64,000 bases of DNA from Oegoconia quadripuncta (taxonomy: Eukaryota > Arthropoda > Insecta > Lepidoptera > Autostichidae), in contig OX438743.1 in NCBI GenBank assembly GCA_949316235.1, positions 41,137,242 through 41,201,241 on the forward strand, in the 5' to 3' direction. The translations under genes were made by a program, and so were the position numbers. Shown piece after piece: positions 10,324 to 21,129 of this stretch. Every line of letters begins with the position of its first letter. Position 1 is the first letter of the stretch. A model generated the notes under the pieces. It was given only the letters and a program-made list of their open reading frames with translations. It made no database searches and was not told the origin of the DNA.

Positions 10324-10844
10324 TATTTTATCGTGACGGATTGCAGTTAATAAGAGCTTAGCTTGTCATATATCTCAATAGATATCGTAATGTATGATTT
10401 TCTGATGACACAAAAATGACTTGTCAGCATATTAAAGTTATCTATGGAATTACAAGTGGTAGATACCTACTTCTAAATCGCAGGAAGTCGAAAAAAGGTA
10501 TACTCGTATCTCCTACATGTAATTTTATGATGGATGGACAAATTATGAATTGCGGCATTCTCACAGCGCTACAAGGACTTTTCAAGAAAGGCGTGAAAGA
10601 GTTCCTCAAGGGTGGTAACGCTTACGCGACCCTGATATTGCATAACTCTGTATTCCCACCAGCGGAACCCTCATTTCATTGGCCCCGTTTTTGTCCAACT
10701 GCCCCAGGAAGGGGGTAATGTGTTTCGGGTGTATGTATGTAGATTTCTATGTTACCTCCTGTAGCCTAAAGACTGAGTGCATGGTGACGTTAAATTCGGT
10801 TTGATCAGTTTTCTGCTTTTATACTCATATTGTTATTCTTTATA
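10324..10844. other. No recognised gene; unexplained open frame
   Basis: An open frame of 100 codons lies at 10416-10718 (plus). I recognise no domain in it, there is no obvious splice context, and the region is surrounded by SINEs. It could be a relic of an old retroelement or chance. Confidence 0.3.
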
Positions 10845-11100
10845 AATAAATAAATAAATGGTAAATAAATAAATATCTTTACACATACACACAGCGCCAA
10901 CTAGTTCCACACTAAGCAACTAGGTTTGTATTATAGATACCACATGGTTGATAAACTACACAAATACAATGAAAAACATCTATAACTCGGGAACATATGT
11001 CTGTATTCGTCATACAAACATATGCCCCTAGAGGGATTCGAACCCGCGACCTTTTGGTATAGCAGCAGAGTTTCTAACCACTACTCCAAACAGGTCGTCA
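10845..11100 (-). repeat. SINE family B, full length
   Basis: The reverse complement starts GACGACCTGTTTGGAGTAGT (A-box region) and has the B-box GGGTTCGAATCCC. The body ends in AGATATTTATTTATTT-type tail next to TAAATAAATAAA repeats. Confidence 0.9.
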
Positions 11101-11497
11101 AAAATACCTTGCTTAGCTTCTCCTTGAGTTTATAAACAAGTTCATGATTCTTCCTCGTATACATCGTCTATACATTATGGTATCGACATGTAATTTAATT
11201 AAAATTTTCTCTTGTTTTACCCAAAAGCGGTCCTGGTGGTGGATCGAAGTTTGGCCGTTAAACGATCTAAGGCCCAAAGCTTATTGTACATAAAATTATA
11301 ATGGCATCTGTGAGAATATGCTTTTGAACGTGAAGGTAAATGTAAAGACTAGGCTACAGTGTCACGAATATTCGGTGGCGAGGATATAATGGGAAATTTA
11401 TAAATTATGATAGTAACTTATGAGGTAACATGTCATTGAAGTTGTCACTTGCTGCACGTATAATTTCACAAATAAGAAATTTCAGAAATTTTACAAA
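11101..11497. other. No gene seen
   Basis: Nothing recognised. Confidence 0.4.
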
Positions 11498-11695
11498 ACC
11501 TAGATCGCGGGTTCAATTCTCAGGGGATTCATTTAGTACCTATTCCGTTTTGATTGATAATTAGGGCATTTATAAATGTCGGCTTGGCTAACTACCGCCA
11601 TCTTATCCAAATCCGTGCCAAGAAGTCATGTTGTGACCATCATTGTGTTCCGAATTTCCGGGTGAGTGCGCTTCATCTTCGCGATATGATTAAAT
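11498..11695 (+). repeat. SINE family A, old divergent copy
   Basis: The order of blocks is retained (GCGGGTTCAATTCTC B-box, GTACCTATTCCGTTTTGATT, CTACCGCCATCTTATCCAAA, CATTGTGTTCCG), but with many substitutions and loss of the A-box. This marks an older insertion than the other copies. Confidence 0.65.
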
Positions 11696-11774
11696 TCAAG
11701 AGTTGCAGATTCGTTGAATATAACAAAAACATAGGAGCCAAAGTTAATAAAAAAGTGTATAGATATGTTAGTTA

Positions 11775-12095
11775 TGGATGGTTAAAATAAGGAATGAGTA
11801 TGAAAGAGGGAATTTAAAAATGGCAACAATGACAGAAAAGTTGTAGAGAAAACGTTTGGCTTGGTATGGACATGTTATAAGGGGGGATGAAACGCATGTT
11901 ACTAAGAGAGTGATGAATATGGATGCCAATGGATGGAAACAAAGAGGACGACCACGATAATGAATGGATTGTGTGAGGAATGATATGAACGAAAAGGGCA
12001 CGAAAACGGCTGACAGAGGAGATTTGAGAGAAAAAACCTTACTGCGCCGACCCCAAATATATTGGGACCAGACCAAGAAGACGATGATTATATTA
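11775..12095 (+). repeat. LINE ORF2 C-terminal relic (RTE-like)
   Basis: Across frameshifts it reads RNEYERGNLKMATMTEKL, RLAWYGHVIRGDETHVTKR, a GRPR segment, MDCVRNDMNEKG and TADRGDLREK. This is the familiar ending of RTE-like ORF2 proteins (LRWYGHVxRRD.. and GRPKxxWMDCV). Two stops after GRPR show it is dead. Confidence 0.75.
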
Positions 12096-12392
12096 GTAAA
12101 AACACAAGCATACATAGAACGAGAACCACAGTAATGTGATGAATGGGTAGGGACTCAGCAGTGTTGCTGATTTTCAGTCCCCCCCTGTAGAGTAGTTGCT
12201 GCCACCAAAGAAAGTATAGGCAACTTTCCAATGGCTAACAATTTTTTTATTTTTGTTTTTATGCTTAGACGTGGCGCTGGACAATGTAGAAATTAAATTA
12301 AAATATAAGAAAAAAGAGGCCCCATCAATTGAGCCACTTTGAACTACCTTACTAAGAGATCAGAAAATCGCCCACTTGAAAAAATAATAATT

Positions 12393-12535
12393 AAGGAGTC
12401 AAGCTTTCTAGGCTTAGTTATTTTGGCTTTTTTGCGTCACATTATCTCCATGTACATTTGTTGGCGAAAAGTGGGATTTTCTTTCTTTCCTAGTTTTTCA
12501 CCCTTAAATTCTTTTTTATACTAAGGTCGCATTAG
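12393..12535 (+). repeat. Direct repeat, left copy, flanking a SINE
   Basis: Begins AAGGAGTCAAGCTTTCTAGG and ends near TCGCATTAGTC. A similar block with small indels follows the SINE at 12748-12896. Confidence 0.75.
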
Positions 12536-12536
12536 T

Positions 12537-12747
12537 CTTTTTTTTATGCACGACGGGTTTATACTTTACCTCAATCACATCTGATGTTAAGTGAAGATGA
12601 GGTCGAAGGTGGAAGCGTACTGACCCGGAAACCCAAAGACATTTGGGGGACTGGCTATCTTATCTCTGACAACCGGAACACAACAATGCTATTAATGGCG
12701 GCAGATTTAGATAAGATGGTGTTAGCTAGCCAGGCGGACATTTTAAG
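12537..12747 (-). repeat. SINE family A, head missing
   Basis: Minus-strand body from poly-T and TTATGCACGACGGG to GCCAGGCGGACATTT. It lacks the segment beyond the CGGACATTTAAAATGCC block and sits between two copies of a 140-bp direct repeat. Confidence 0.8.
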
Positions 12748-12896
12748 GAGTCAAGCTTTCTAGGTTTAGTTATTTTGGCTATTTTGCCTCATTATTTGCA
12801 TTTTTACCTACATGTCCATTTGCTGGCTAAAAGTGGGATTTTCTTTTTTTCCTAGATTTTCACCCCTTTTTTATACTGAGGTATAGGTCACATTAG
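12748..12896 (+). repeat. Direct repeat, right copy, flanking a SINE
   Basis: Starts AAGGAGTCAAGCTTTCTAGG and shares AAGTGGGATTTTCTTT and TTTTTTATACT with the left copy. It differs by indels, so the duplication is not recent. Confidence 0.75.
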
Positions 12897-13343
12897 ACTC
12901 ATGAAGAACACCGTCTATCGTTAGTAGACGTCGTACAAAGTATATTGTTGATTCTGGTTTACAGGAGTTGCAGTGAGAGGAGTATGAAGATGGGATCTGC
13001 CATGAAATTTTTTCTTCTTTTAATTAAATCCTTATTTATCACAATTTTAATGCCGCTCGAACAATTAGCAAACATTTGCCAAAGAATTACGATGTGTGTG
13101 GTAGATTAGCGCACCAGCATGCGCCTTTACCGACCAGCTATAAAATGTGTGCGGTTTTAACTGCCGATAACAGGTGCTTAGCAAAAAGCTTGCTCTGTCG
13201 AACAAAGGAGTGGTTACGTTAAGAATTAACTGGGTTAAACCTGTAAAAAACTTTGAATAGAGAAAATTTTCTTTAAAATTTGTCATCTTACAAATACAAG
13301 TGTTTATCTAAAGAAAGTGTACGATATTTGGTACTTATTAGAT
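12897..13343. other. No gene seen
   Basis: Nothing recognised. The minus-strand open frame at 13065-13286 has no known motif. Confidence 0.4.
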
Positions 13344-13650
13344 GATTTTTTTATGCACGACAGGTTCGTACTTGACCTTAATCACACCTGATGTTAAGTG
13401 AAGGTAAGGTCGAAGGTGGAAGCGTACTGACCCGGAAACTGACGGATTTGGGGGACTGGCTATCTTATCTCTGACAACCGGAACACAACAATGCTATTAA
13501 CATTGCTGCTTGGCGGCAGATTTAGATAAGATGGTGGTAGCTAGCCAGGCGGACATTTAAAATGCCCTAGCACCAACCAAACCGAGTACTAACATGTACC
13601 CCGCGATCTTCGAATCGTAAACCCAATGTTGTTTACATTGAACCACGGAG
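13344..13650 (-). repeat. SINE family A, nearly full length
   Basis: Complete from poly-T tail to the tRNA-like head (reverse complement CCGTGGTTCAATGTAAACAA). The B-box is disrupted by a short deletion at CCCCGCGATCTTCG. Confidence 0.88.
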
Positions 13651-13654
13651 GATA

Positions 13655-13960
13655 ATATGGCGTGTCGGGAAGCATTCGTGGCGCAGTCGCATCCGCTATT
13701 CGTTTTCGATTAGCGAAGTTAAGCAATGGATGGGTGACCACTAATGGCATTTTAGTACGAGTGTTCGGTTGCTTTCATTTTAAGGCAGTCGGTGGCCTAC
13801 AGAGGAGGCTTTAAAACACTGACCCAGTACGGATGGGTGGACTTGTATCCACCAATCTGTATTGACCCGCGTGGTGGATTATGACCCATCTCTCTCCTAG
13901 TGAGCGGAGGCTGTGTCCCAAGAGTGGGGACGTGTGAGGATGTTGATGATAATGTGTACC
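13655..13960 (+). repeat. 5S-rRNA-derived SINE
   Basis: Begins GTGTCGGGAAGCATTCGTGG. Its core, TTCGATTAGCGAAGTTAAGC then AATGGATGGGTGACCAC, resembles the 5S rRNA segment GATCACCGAAATTAAGCAGC followed by the GATGGGNGACCGC box used by pol III. In this copy the segment between AATG and GATGGG is deleted. The other copies keep TCTGGCGCGGTCAGTCCTTG there. The body continues to GACGTGTGAGGATGTTGATG. Confidence 0.75.
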
Positions 13961-14038
13961 TTTAGGTTTTCATGATCCGTCAGTGATTGGGATTGAAATT
14001 TGAAATACTCTTTGGAAAGCCGTATCTTTCGCGATACA

Positions 14039-14368
14039 CTCCGTGGCTCAATGTAAACAACACTGGGTTTACGATTCGGAGGTCGCGGGTTCGATTCCCA
14101 GCGGGGTACATGTTAAAGTACTCGGTTTGGTTGTGGTAGGGCATTTTAAATGTCCGCCTGGCTAGCTACCACCATCTTTTCTAAATCTGCCGCCAAGCAG
14201 CAATGTTAATAGCATTGTTGTGTCCCGGTTGTCAGAGATAAGATAGCCAGTCCTCCAAATGTGTTGGGGTTTCCGGGTCAGCACGTGGAAGCATCATCTT
14301 CACATCATCTTCACTTAACATCAGGTGTGATTGAGGTCAAGTACCAACCTATAGTGCATAAAAAAAAA
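14039..14368 (+). repeat. SINE family A, full length
   Basis: A-box GTGGCTCAATG, B-box GGGTTCGATTCCC, full body, and a GTGCATAAAAAAAA tail. Confidence 0.92.
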
Positions 14369-14529
14369 GACTAGGGAATACAGTATTCGTATTCATCACA
14401 CAAATGTTCCCACCTAATATTCGGAACCCGCAGTCATTGGTTGTGTATAGGCGTTTCACCCACTAGATCAATGTCGAAATTCACTTTCAAGAAAAGGATA
14501 AAATCTTCAATTTTAGAATTCCAAAAGTT

Positions 14530-15081
14530 AAATGTGTCAAGAAGGGATCGTGAGGCGGTTGCTGCTGCTTTAAGATATTGAGAATTGAGAGAGATGAATT
14601 GAGAACCCGTGACTACTAAATTACCAAATTATGCTGAGCACCTAGTGATCCGTTTTGTGTTTTTTATTATTGAATCTTAATTATGAATGTGTGTCGTTGT
14701 CTCAATCTTTTGTAAGCTAATTCGTATATTTATTTACTTATTTATTCCAATCTACCGACAGTGTATCTGTATCTATTTGAGTACCTAATACTGCATTTGA
14801 ATACACATATACCTACGTGACATTATTCACTGACGCGCACAGTAAAATATGCTTGTCTGGTTGTTCTCTTTTGTACCAGTGTCTCCTCGTGGGTAATAGC
14901 TGAAAATCAGTGTTTTGCTCTCTGAGCAATTATATACACTGAGGTATGACCCATTTGTACGGCTGTAGCACACACATACTCTAGTGTATCCTGATGTTAC
15001 TTTTATGAGTTGTTATAAAATATGTTTATCCAATTGCTTTGGAAGTTATGGTATGTGTGTGACTGGAGATACAAATAAACG

Positions 15082-15144
<63 letters not shown>

Positions 15145-15145
15145 A
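14530..15145 (+). repeat. LINE 3' UTR with long (TCTA)n tail (family L-f)
   Basis: A roughly 550-bp non-coding block ending GAGATACAAATAAACGATC and then about 15 CTAT units. It is nearly the same as 24746-25325, which has only a few CTAT units. The shared 3' UTR and variable tetranucleotide tail indicate a 5'-truncated non-LTR family. The open frame crossing the CTAT run is an artefact of the repeat. Confidence 0.75.
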
Positions 15146-15789
15146 ATCGACCGTCAAGATATAAGAGCGCTAACACACGAAACGGTGCGGCGCCGCATGC
15201 CGCAGCGGTGTGCGGTCAGCGGATCAAAATTTTGAACGATTACATTGGTAATCCGTCAAATTCCGCTGTGCGACACATCGCGCGGCATTACGCATTTCGT
15301 AGCGGTGCAGAGAATGAAGTGTACGTGTGCGTCCATTATTGTGAAGATAAATACCTATAGTTATATATATAAAAAAAGAAATAAGAACAATGATCCTGCG
15401 AGTTTCTTGCACCGCTTCTTCTCCCGCGCAATTGTTTTCCCTTTCCGAAGCGGTAGTAGCCTGGTTCCTACTGTCTGACGGAGAAATTATTAAGCTCTAT
15501 TAAAATTATGATCTGTGAGATAATTATTGCTGATAGTGTTACCTAGTGGATAATTTGTTAAATGTTTATCTGATCCCAAAACTCTGTCGAAGGGCTAGGT
15601 TTCACCATGTTTCCACCTAACACACACCACACATACACACACTTTACACGCACTGTGGCAAACTCCTTGGTTTTTATAATTTTTTTTTTACATTTAAAAG
15701 GCTAGTAAAAGATGTCCTCAACTGAGCTCTATCCCAATTTTACTTTGATGCTTAGCTACAAGATCCGTCAAAGCTAAAAGTGTTTTATT

Positions 15790-15985
15790 CTGTCGGTATT
15801 CTTAAAAAAACAAAAAGACAATAATAAAGCTTGTTCTTGTTTAACCATATGTTGTGTATACATGCTTGGGATTCCAATCTAGTTCGAATCTAAGTTAACT
15901 TTAAGTTCTTCTCATGTACGATTGTAATCTGTTTTGTGTACCAAGAAATAAAAAAAAATAAAAAAAAAATAAAAAAAAAAATTGT
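15790..15985 (+). repeat. Retroelement 3' tail with A-rich end
   Basis: Ends GTACCAAGAAATAAAAAAAAA with several AATAAA-like A-runs up to about 15982. No coding part was recognised. Confidence 0.4.
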
Positions 15986-16129
15986 CTTTTTTGTTTGACT
16001 TTTGTTTGATTTCGTTTGTTTTTGTTTTGTTCGTTCGTTCGTTTTGATTTCAATATGCTGAACTTTCAGATGTACTTAAGAATTAAGAAATTATTTGTGC
16101 TAACCCACTTAAATACTTGTATTGAATTC

Positions 16130-16262
16130 CGTGATGATAGGTTTGCCTGGAAGAGATCGCTGTTAGCGATAAGGCCGCCTAATTTGTAGTTTCTATAAGA
16201 TATTTAAATGTACCTTCCTTATTCAAACAATAAAGCGTATTTGATTGATTGATTGATTGACT
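16130..16262 (+). repeat. LINE 3' UTR with (TTGA)n tail
   Basis: AAGAGATCGCTGTTAGCGAT followed by AAGGCCGCC and AATAAAGCGTATTTGATTGA with TGAT repeats. This is a recognisable 3' end of a common lepidopteran non-LTR family. Confidence 0.6.
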
Positions 16263-16929
16263 TTTGTATTTTATACGTCTTTTCTGTCATCGTTTGATTT
16301 TAGTCAAGATTCCTGGTTCGGTTGTGATTTATACGTTATTTATTTGCAATATTAATTACTTTCCCGCCTCATATCCGTGTTTTCCTGTTCATTTAGCTAT
16401 CCCGTACACGCACCTACACACTTTAACGATGCGTGTGCGCACATACTATCAAGCACAACATTATTATACTCGACCCTTACTTTTTCCGTTGTAATTATTG
16501 TATACTATACCATAGAGGAATAACACTACACTATACTAACACTACATCATAAGACTGCGGGAAGGTACTGACTCCTGAAATACAGTTAGCCCTAGTTTAG
16601 GAGTCAGGGCTGCTACTGATCTATTACATATTTATGTGTCAAATAAAACATTTTTAATTATTATTTCCAATAGACTTAATTTTTTTGTTTTAGGCGTGTA
16701 CTATCGCGTTTATTTGTTTATTTATTTTCCAAAAAATAATTACAAGTAACAGTCTAATTACTAAAGTGCTTAAAAAATCTAATGCTTGGACTCTGATCCT
16801 CAAACTAGGTCAAACCTGTATCTTGAGGATCAGTTCCTTCTCTATGCACATAGGTAGTAGTACTACTACTGTAATGTTCGTACAATATGGACTATGTTGG
16901 TTTTACTATTTATCGAGTCACAATCTATG
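16263..16929. other. No gene seen
   Basis: Mixed AT-rich sequence. The part at 16690-16880 starts with TTTATTTGTTTATTTATTTT and may be a minus-strand LINE UTR. The open frame at 16264-16494 has no recognised domain. Confidence 0.35.
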
Positions 16930-17015
16930 GCTTTGATGGATAAAGACGGACTGCCATTCAGCAAATGATATCCCCTACCTATCTTACGTTGAAATTAATG
17001 CTTGAAGTTTGAAGT
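16930..17015 (+). repeat. LINE 3' terminus (family L-b)
   Basis: Contains GCCATTCAGCAAATGATATC and TTACGTTGAAATTAATGCTT, matching 2735 and 5725. Confidence 0.5.
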
Positions 17016-17119
17016 TTATCGTCACGTCTGTATCGCCTTATGCCACGCTGTTCGGAGACGCGGTGTGTCCGCTCCGCTGCGGCATGCGGCAATGCACCGA
17101 TTCGTGTGTAAGCGCACTT

Positions 17120-17480
17120 AGTACAACTTACTTCATGATGAAATTACGCTAGATTATGGTGGACTAGATCGTGTAGATTTGACCTGAGATAAAGTTGCGG
17201 TCAGCATGACGGCGTGATATGTTGGAGCGTGTATGAGAATCACGGGTGGTACGCAATGACACGTATGCGGTCGCGGTGGTACCGACGTTCAAAATATTTA
17301 ACTAATGAGGTCATAATTACGGTGTTTGGAATTTGATACATTTTTAAGGGATGATAACAGACTGTTAACAAGCTTTTATTTAATTTACGTCGTAGTTATG
17401 TCGCCTTAAAATTTGACGGTTAAGTTAGAACCATTTTCTATTTAGATGTTAATAATTTATTTGTTAATTCTTACTTCTTC
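17120..17480. other. No gene seen
   Basis: Nothing recognised. Confidence 0.4.
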
Positions 17481-17562
17481 GTACGCTTCCACCTTCAGCC
17501 TCATCTTCACTTAACATCAGGTGTGATTGAGGTCAAGTGCTAATCCTTTGTGCATAAAAAAA
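17481..17562 (+). repeat. SINE family A, 3' end only
   Basis: Last 80 bases of the family, GTACGCTTCCACCTTC through TTTGTGCATAAAAAAA. Confidence 0.8.
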
Positions 17563-17775
17563 GTAGCTTAGAAGAGTATTGAGATGATAATCATTCCTGG
17601 ACATAGCCCGCTTGCTCGTATGCCAGGTTATTTCAGAATAATAATGTGCCTTTTGTAATATTAAAACTTGTTTTTTAAAAAGAGCAACCTTTCGAGTTTC
17701 TTACTTGTTCGTGGAAAATGGCCTTCGAACAAGAGCTTTAAAAAATGTAAATCTGACAATTTTAACATACATATA

Positions 17776-18632
17776 CAGGGCGTCCCAAAGTTATGGGACA
17801 TGAAGGGGAAGTACCTTAAATATTGTAGATAGTGAATTTTGCTCAAAGAAGACTTTATGTTATTTTTAAAAGTTAGTAATTCTGCATTCATAGATTTTCT
17901 AAAAATTACTTGCTTCGGCTGGGAATCGAACCGACTTAAATGTGAAAAAAAAAACACCCTACTTTTATGATGCCAATCGAAAGAATAGCTAAAAAATAAT
18001 AACTCTGCCTAAGTAACATAGTATTTTAAAAGAAAGGAACAACATAAAATGATTGAGTCAAATTTCAAGAAAGTTATTTATTGCCGACGACGTTCGAAAA
18101 GTAGCGATATTATCATTCCAAAGATAGCATTGATTATTCGTAAATAAGTTGCAAACAGAATTGTGCCATATCACATCGAGTGTTCACCATAAAATGATTA
18201 GAAAATCAACAGGCAGCGGGCTCATTAAAAGATTGGCGATTTGCGTAAGACAAGAGGGATCACATTTTGAGCATTTAATTAATTAATTTACAAAAAAATA
18301 CCTACTTAATTGACTACGGCAGTTTCATGTATGTTTTTTATTTGATTAAAATGATTAATTTCACGTTGTTCCTTTCTTTTAAAATACTATGTTACTTAGG
18401 CAGAGTTATTATTTTTTAGCTATTCTTTCGATTGGCATCATAAAAGTAGGGTGTTTTTTTTTTCACATTTGAGTCGGTTCGATTCCCAGCCGAAGCAAAT
18501 AATTTTTAGAAAATCTATGAATGCAGAATTACTAACTTTTAAAAATAACATAAAGTCTTCTTTGAGCAAAATTCACTATCTACGATATTTAAGGTACTTC
18601 CCCTTCATGTCCCATAACTTTGGGACGCCCTG
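17776..18632. mobile_element. Long-TIR DNA element, non-autonomous copy 1
   Basis: 857 bp with 268-bp terminal inverted repeats (17776-18043 and 18365-18632) starting CAGGGCGTCCCAAAGTTATG, which differ at only a few positions. It is flanked by TA on both sides (17774-17775, 18633-18634). The centre holds about 135 bp of transposase remnant shared with copy 2 (from GTTGCAAACAGAATTGTGCC at 18148) and a different left part. Each TIR contains CGGTTCGATTCCCAGCCGAA, a tRNA B-box-like sequence. It is related to Tc1/mariner-type elements by TA use and by the transposase remnant in copy 2. Confidence 0.88.
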
Positions 18633-18637
18633 TATAC

Positions 18638-18785
18638 ATAATGTCATGCCTGTTTCCCGTAGGGGTAGGCAGAGACTACCATACTTGCTACGATCCTGAC
18701 ACACCTCTTTCGCTTCATTCACTCTCATAAGGTTGTTCATGCATGCTCGTCGGTTTAGGGTAATCTTGACCTGTCCTTTCCCTAT
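18638..18785 (+). repeat. LINE 3' UTR fragment (RTE-like)
   Basis: CATGCCTGTTTCCCGTAGGG, GTAGGCAGAGACTACCA and CACACCTCTTTCGCTTCATT are typical of a common lepidopteran LINE 3' UTR. It sits inside the split LINE at 17575-18855. Confidence 0.5.
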
Positions 18786-18855
18786 ATGACTATTTTAAGT
18801 GTGTATTATCCTTATTTATTCATCCTGTGTACCTACAAAATAAAGAACTTTTAAC

Positions 18856-19077
18856 TACGCACACGTAATTTGGATTCTGAAAATTGTAAAGTGAATTTGG
18901 AGAAACCGTTATTCGACAAGAATTTACTTTAATACATCAAATTTATAATGAAAAAGTTTTCACACGACTTTTCGAAAACTTTTCCCCATTTTAACATTTT
19001 CGCCGCAACTTTTTACGTTGAAATTAGTTTTCATTCGGAATATTCACCACTTTTTTTCTTCGTTCCAGCTACCATGG
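18856..19077. other. No gene seen
   Basis: AT-rich. It ends in a pyrimidine stretch and CAG at 19060-19072, which precedes the candidate exon. Confidence 0.35.
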
Positions 19078-19232
19078 CAACCGAAACTGCCCAACTAGTT
19101 TTAGATTTGGCGACAGAACTGTCCGAAATGTATGGAAATTTTAAACAAGGTTATTTTTTCCGAGCACCAGCTCGAAGCCGGGAGAGTAACACGCCACAAG
19201 CTTTTCCCGGTTTTTATATTTGCATAAATTAG
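19074..19232 (+). CDS. Candidate initiating exon, uncertain
   Basis: A pyrimidine-rich tract and TTCCAG at 19067-19072 are followed by CTACCATGGCAACCG, a strong initiation context. The frame reads MATETAQLVLDLATELSEMY and stays open to a TAA at 19230-19232. A weak donor (CAAG/GTTATT) at about 19150 would truncate it to 25 codons. The frame also extends upstream to 18948. I recognise no protein family and no partner exon, so this may be chance. Confidence 0.2.
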   Translation: MATETAQLVLDLATELSEMYGNFKQGYFFRAPARSRESNTPQAFPGFYICIN

Positions 19233-19579
19233 GAAGTTTCCCGCTTGGGGTGAAATCGTTAACTTTGAAAAAATACGGCAATTTAGCTTTGCTTTAATTG
19301 CTTTTCAACTGAATAAATTGTTACACAACGCTGTTTGCGTTTACTGTTTTATTAATTAATAGAATAATAATATATTACATGGCTTTTTGGCGGGATCTCG
19401 GCGAGTGAAGTTGCATTTTTCTTTATAATTCTTATAATTTGTGCATTCTAACTTTTGAAGCTTAATAATCGCAGAATATTGTGCAGCAAACGTTAGTGAT
19501 GGTGTACAAGTGAAGGGAAGTTTAAATTAAAGTGCGTAACGAAGCTTTCGGGTTCCCACAAGGAGCCGCCAAAATCTTT

Positions 19580-19740
19580 TGTAAAGCATTCTGCCACTTT
19601 ACTGAAGAATGACTTGACCGTGACTAGACTGTCGCGGGAAGTCGCTGGATACATCAGGTCGCTTCCAGCCGGTCACTCAGGAATTTGGACGCCTGTGTTC
19701 AGCAGTGGACAACCAGTGGCTGTTATGTTGATGATGATTC
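19580..19740 (+). repeat. LINE 3' end fragment
   Basis: ACGCCTGTGTTCAGCAGTGG followed by TGATGATGATT resembles the 3' ends of lepidopteran LINEs that finish with CAGCAGTGG and GATGATGATG. The protein frame is broken. Confidence 0.5.
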
Positions 19741-20691
19741 ATCTTACAAACATTTACTAGTGAGCTTAGAACCCGCAACAGTTGATTTCACAGGTAATGT
19801 CACCACCCACTACACCATTCGGTCACCAAAAGTCACCATATATAAGTAACATTCTTATATATGGAAGAAAGACACCTACAATTCCTATACCAATACTATT
19901 CCATTCACACCGTTCGAAATAAACAGAAATGCACGTGACAAGGGGTGAGCTCATCGCCGTTTAAACGTGCAAATCTATAGACGTTTTTTAGATTACGAAT
20001 ATTTATTCTAACGCCTATTTTTAATATAGTAGCAATAATGCTAATGTGGCACAAAACCCGTGGTATAATGTTAGGCGTCAAATTTGTATGCTGGATTTTG
20101 TAAACTAGCTACAGCCCGAAATTTTTGTATTTGCACACACAGGTTGTCTTCCGGTGAACTTCATCTCTCCTATTCGCCAGGGTTACCAGTTTCAAAAATT
20201 ATATTATCTGATAAAAGCTCGATATGTCATCTTTCCTGACATTTTGTGTAGGTATGTGATAAGCAACTGAATACAATACAGAAGACAAATGTTGTATTAA
20301 TTACACAGTTACATGTATTACTTTTTCTACGAATATATACCAAAAATATTTGCCAAATTTCGTACCGCAGTAAGCGCAGTGCCGATTGAAGGTACCATTA
20401 GGTATTGATAAATTTTGCCAAACTTAAAATTTTGGGACATGTCAAAAATAATCCTGTGACTCAGTAACCCCATCCTTAAGTAATTTATGTTATTACCATG
20501 TATTAATTACCTATATGTAATGTGTACTGTTCGTACTGCTTCATTATCCTAATTAATGGATATCGTCAAGTCTTGTCGAGAGGTATGCTCAGTCAAACGT
20601 TAAACAACGCCCTAATAATGATGAAATGTACACACAGCTTCGTAATTATGGTACCAACTTACCTATATCGTACCTAGGTACTATATTATAT
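19741..20691. other. No gene seen
   Basis: About 950 bp without recognised repeats or coding sequence. Confidence 0.4.
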
Positions 20692-20800
20692 TAGGTCGGA
20701 GCATTCATGGTGTAGTCACAATATCTATTATTTTTGGATTAGCGAAGTTGAAAAAATTAATGTCGCGGTCAGTCATTGGATAACCAGTTGTGGCATATTT
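20692..20800 (+). repeat. 5S-derived SINE relic
   Basis: GGTCGGAGCATTCATGGTGT, TTTGGATTAGCGAAGTTGAA and CGCGGTCAGTCATTGGATAA keep the 5S-like order with substitutions in the core. Confidence 0.55.
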
Positions 20801-21129
20801 ATAAAAGACTTTCGAAGTGTACTCGGATTGGTTTAGCATTGATTGAAGGAAATCTGTCAGCCGTTTCGAAGAGATTCTACAGAAAACCTGCTCAGGGCGT
20901 TAATTTGTTAGGTTCTTTTGAATACTATCAGTACCGAGGAGCTCTTCTGGGCAGCACATTTTCTTGTATCGTGGTCTACAGTGGACTGGAAGGACAGAAT
21001 CAGGAAGCACTGTTGGATCGACCATTGGACCACAGACCAGTGCTACTAGTACTGGCCAACATGCCGGCAAAGGACTCGCTACCACAATACTTAACGGAAA
21101 TGTCCGCCATACCTAAATATTCGGCATTC

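Larger units (their letters stand above)
15163..17119. mobile_element. Candidate old TIR element, ends only
   Basis: AGCGCTAACACACGAAACGG, GTGCGGC and GCATGCCGCAGCGG at 15166-15208 are matched in inverse at 17075-17118 (CCGCTGCGGCATGCGGCAAT, then CACCGATTCGTGTGTAAGCG). The two ends could bound one element that later received the LINE tails inside, or be two separate MITE halves. Confidence 0.4.
17575..18855 (+). repeat. Jockey-like LINE 3' UTR split by later insertions
   Basis: The left part 17575-17770 (GATGATAATCATTCCTGGAC, GAGCAACCTTTCGAGTTTCT) and the right part 18786-18855 (CTATTTTAAGTGTGTATTAT, CCTGTGTACCTACAAAATAA) are continuous in the uninterrupted relative at 53640-53875. Between them lie a long-TIR DNA element and a piece of another LINE. 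Confidence 0.75.

Noticed and set aside
11768..12115. 115-codon minus-strand open frame
   Set aside because: It is antisense to the recognisable RTE-like ORF2 ending read on the plus strand.
14984..15235. Open frame containing IYLSIYLS repeats
   Set aside because: Translation of the (TCTA)n tail of a LINE 3' UTR.
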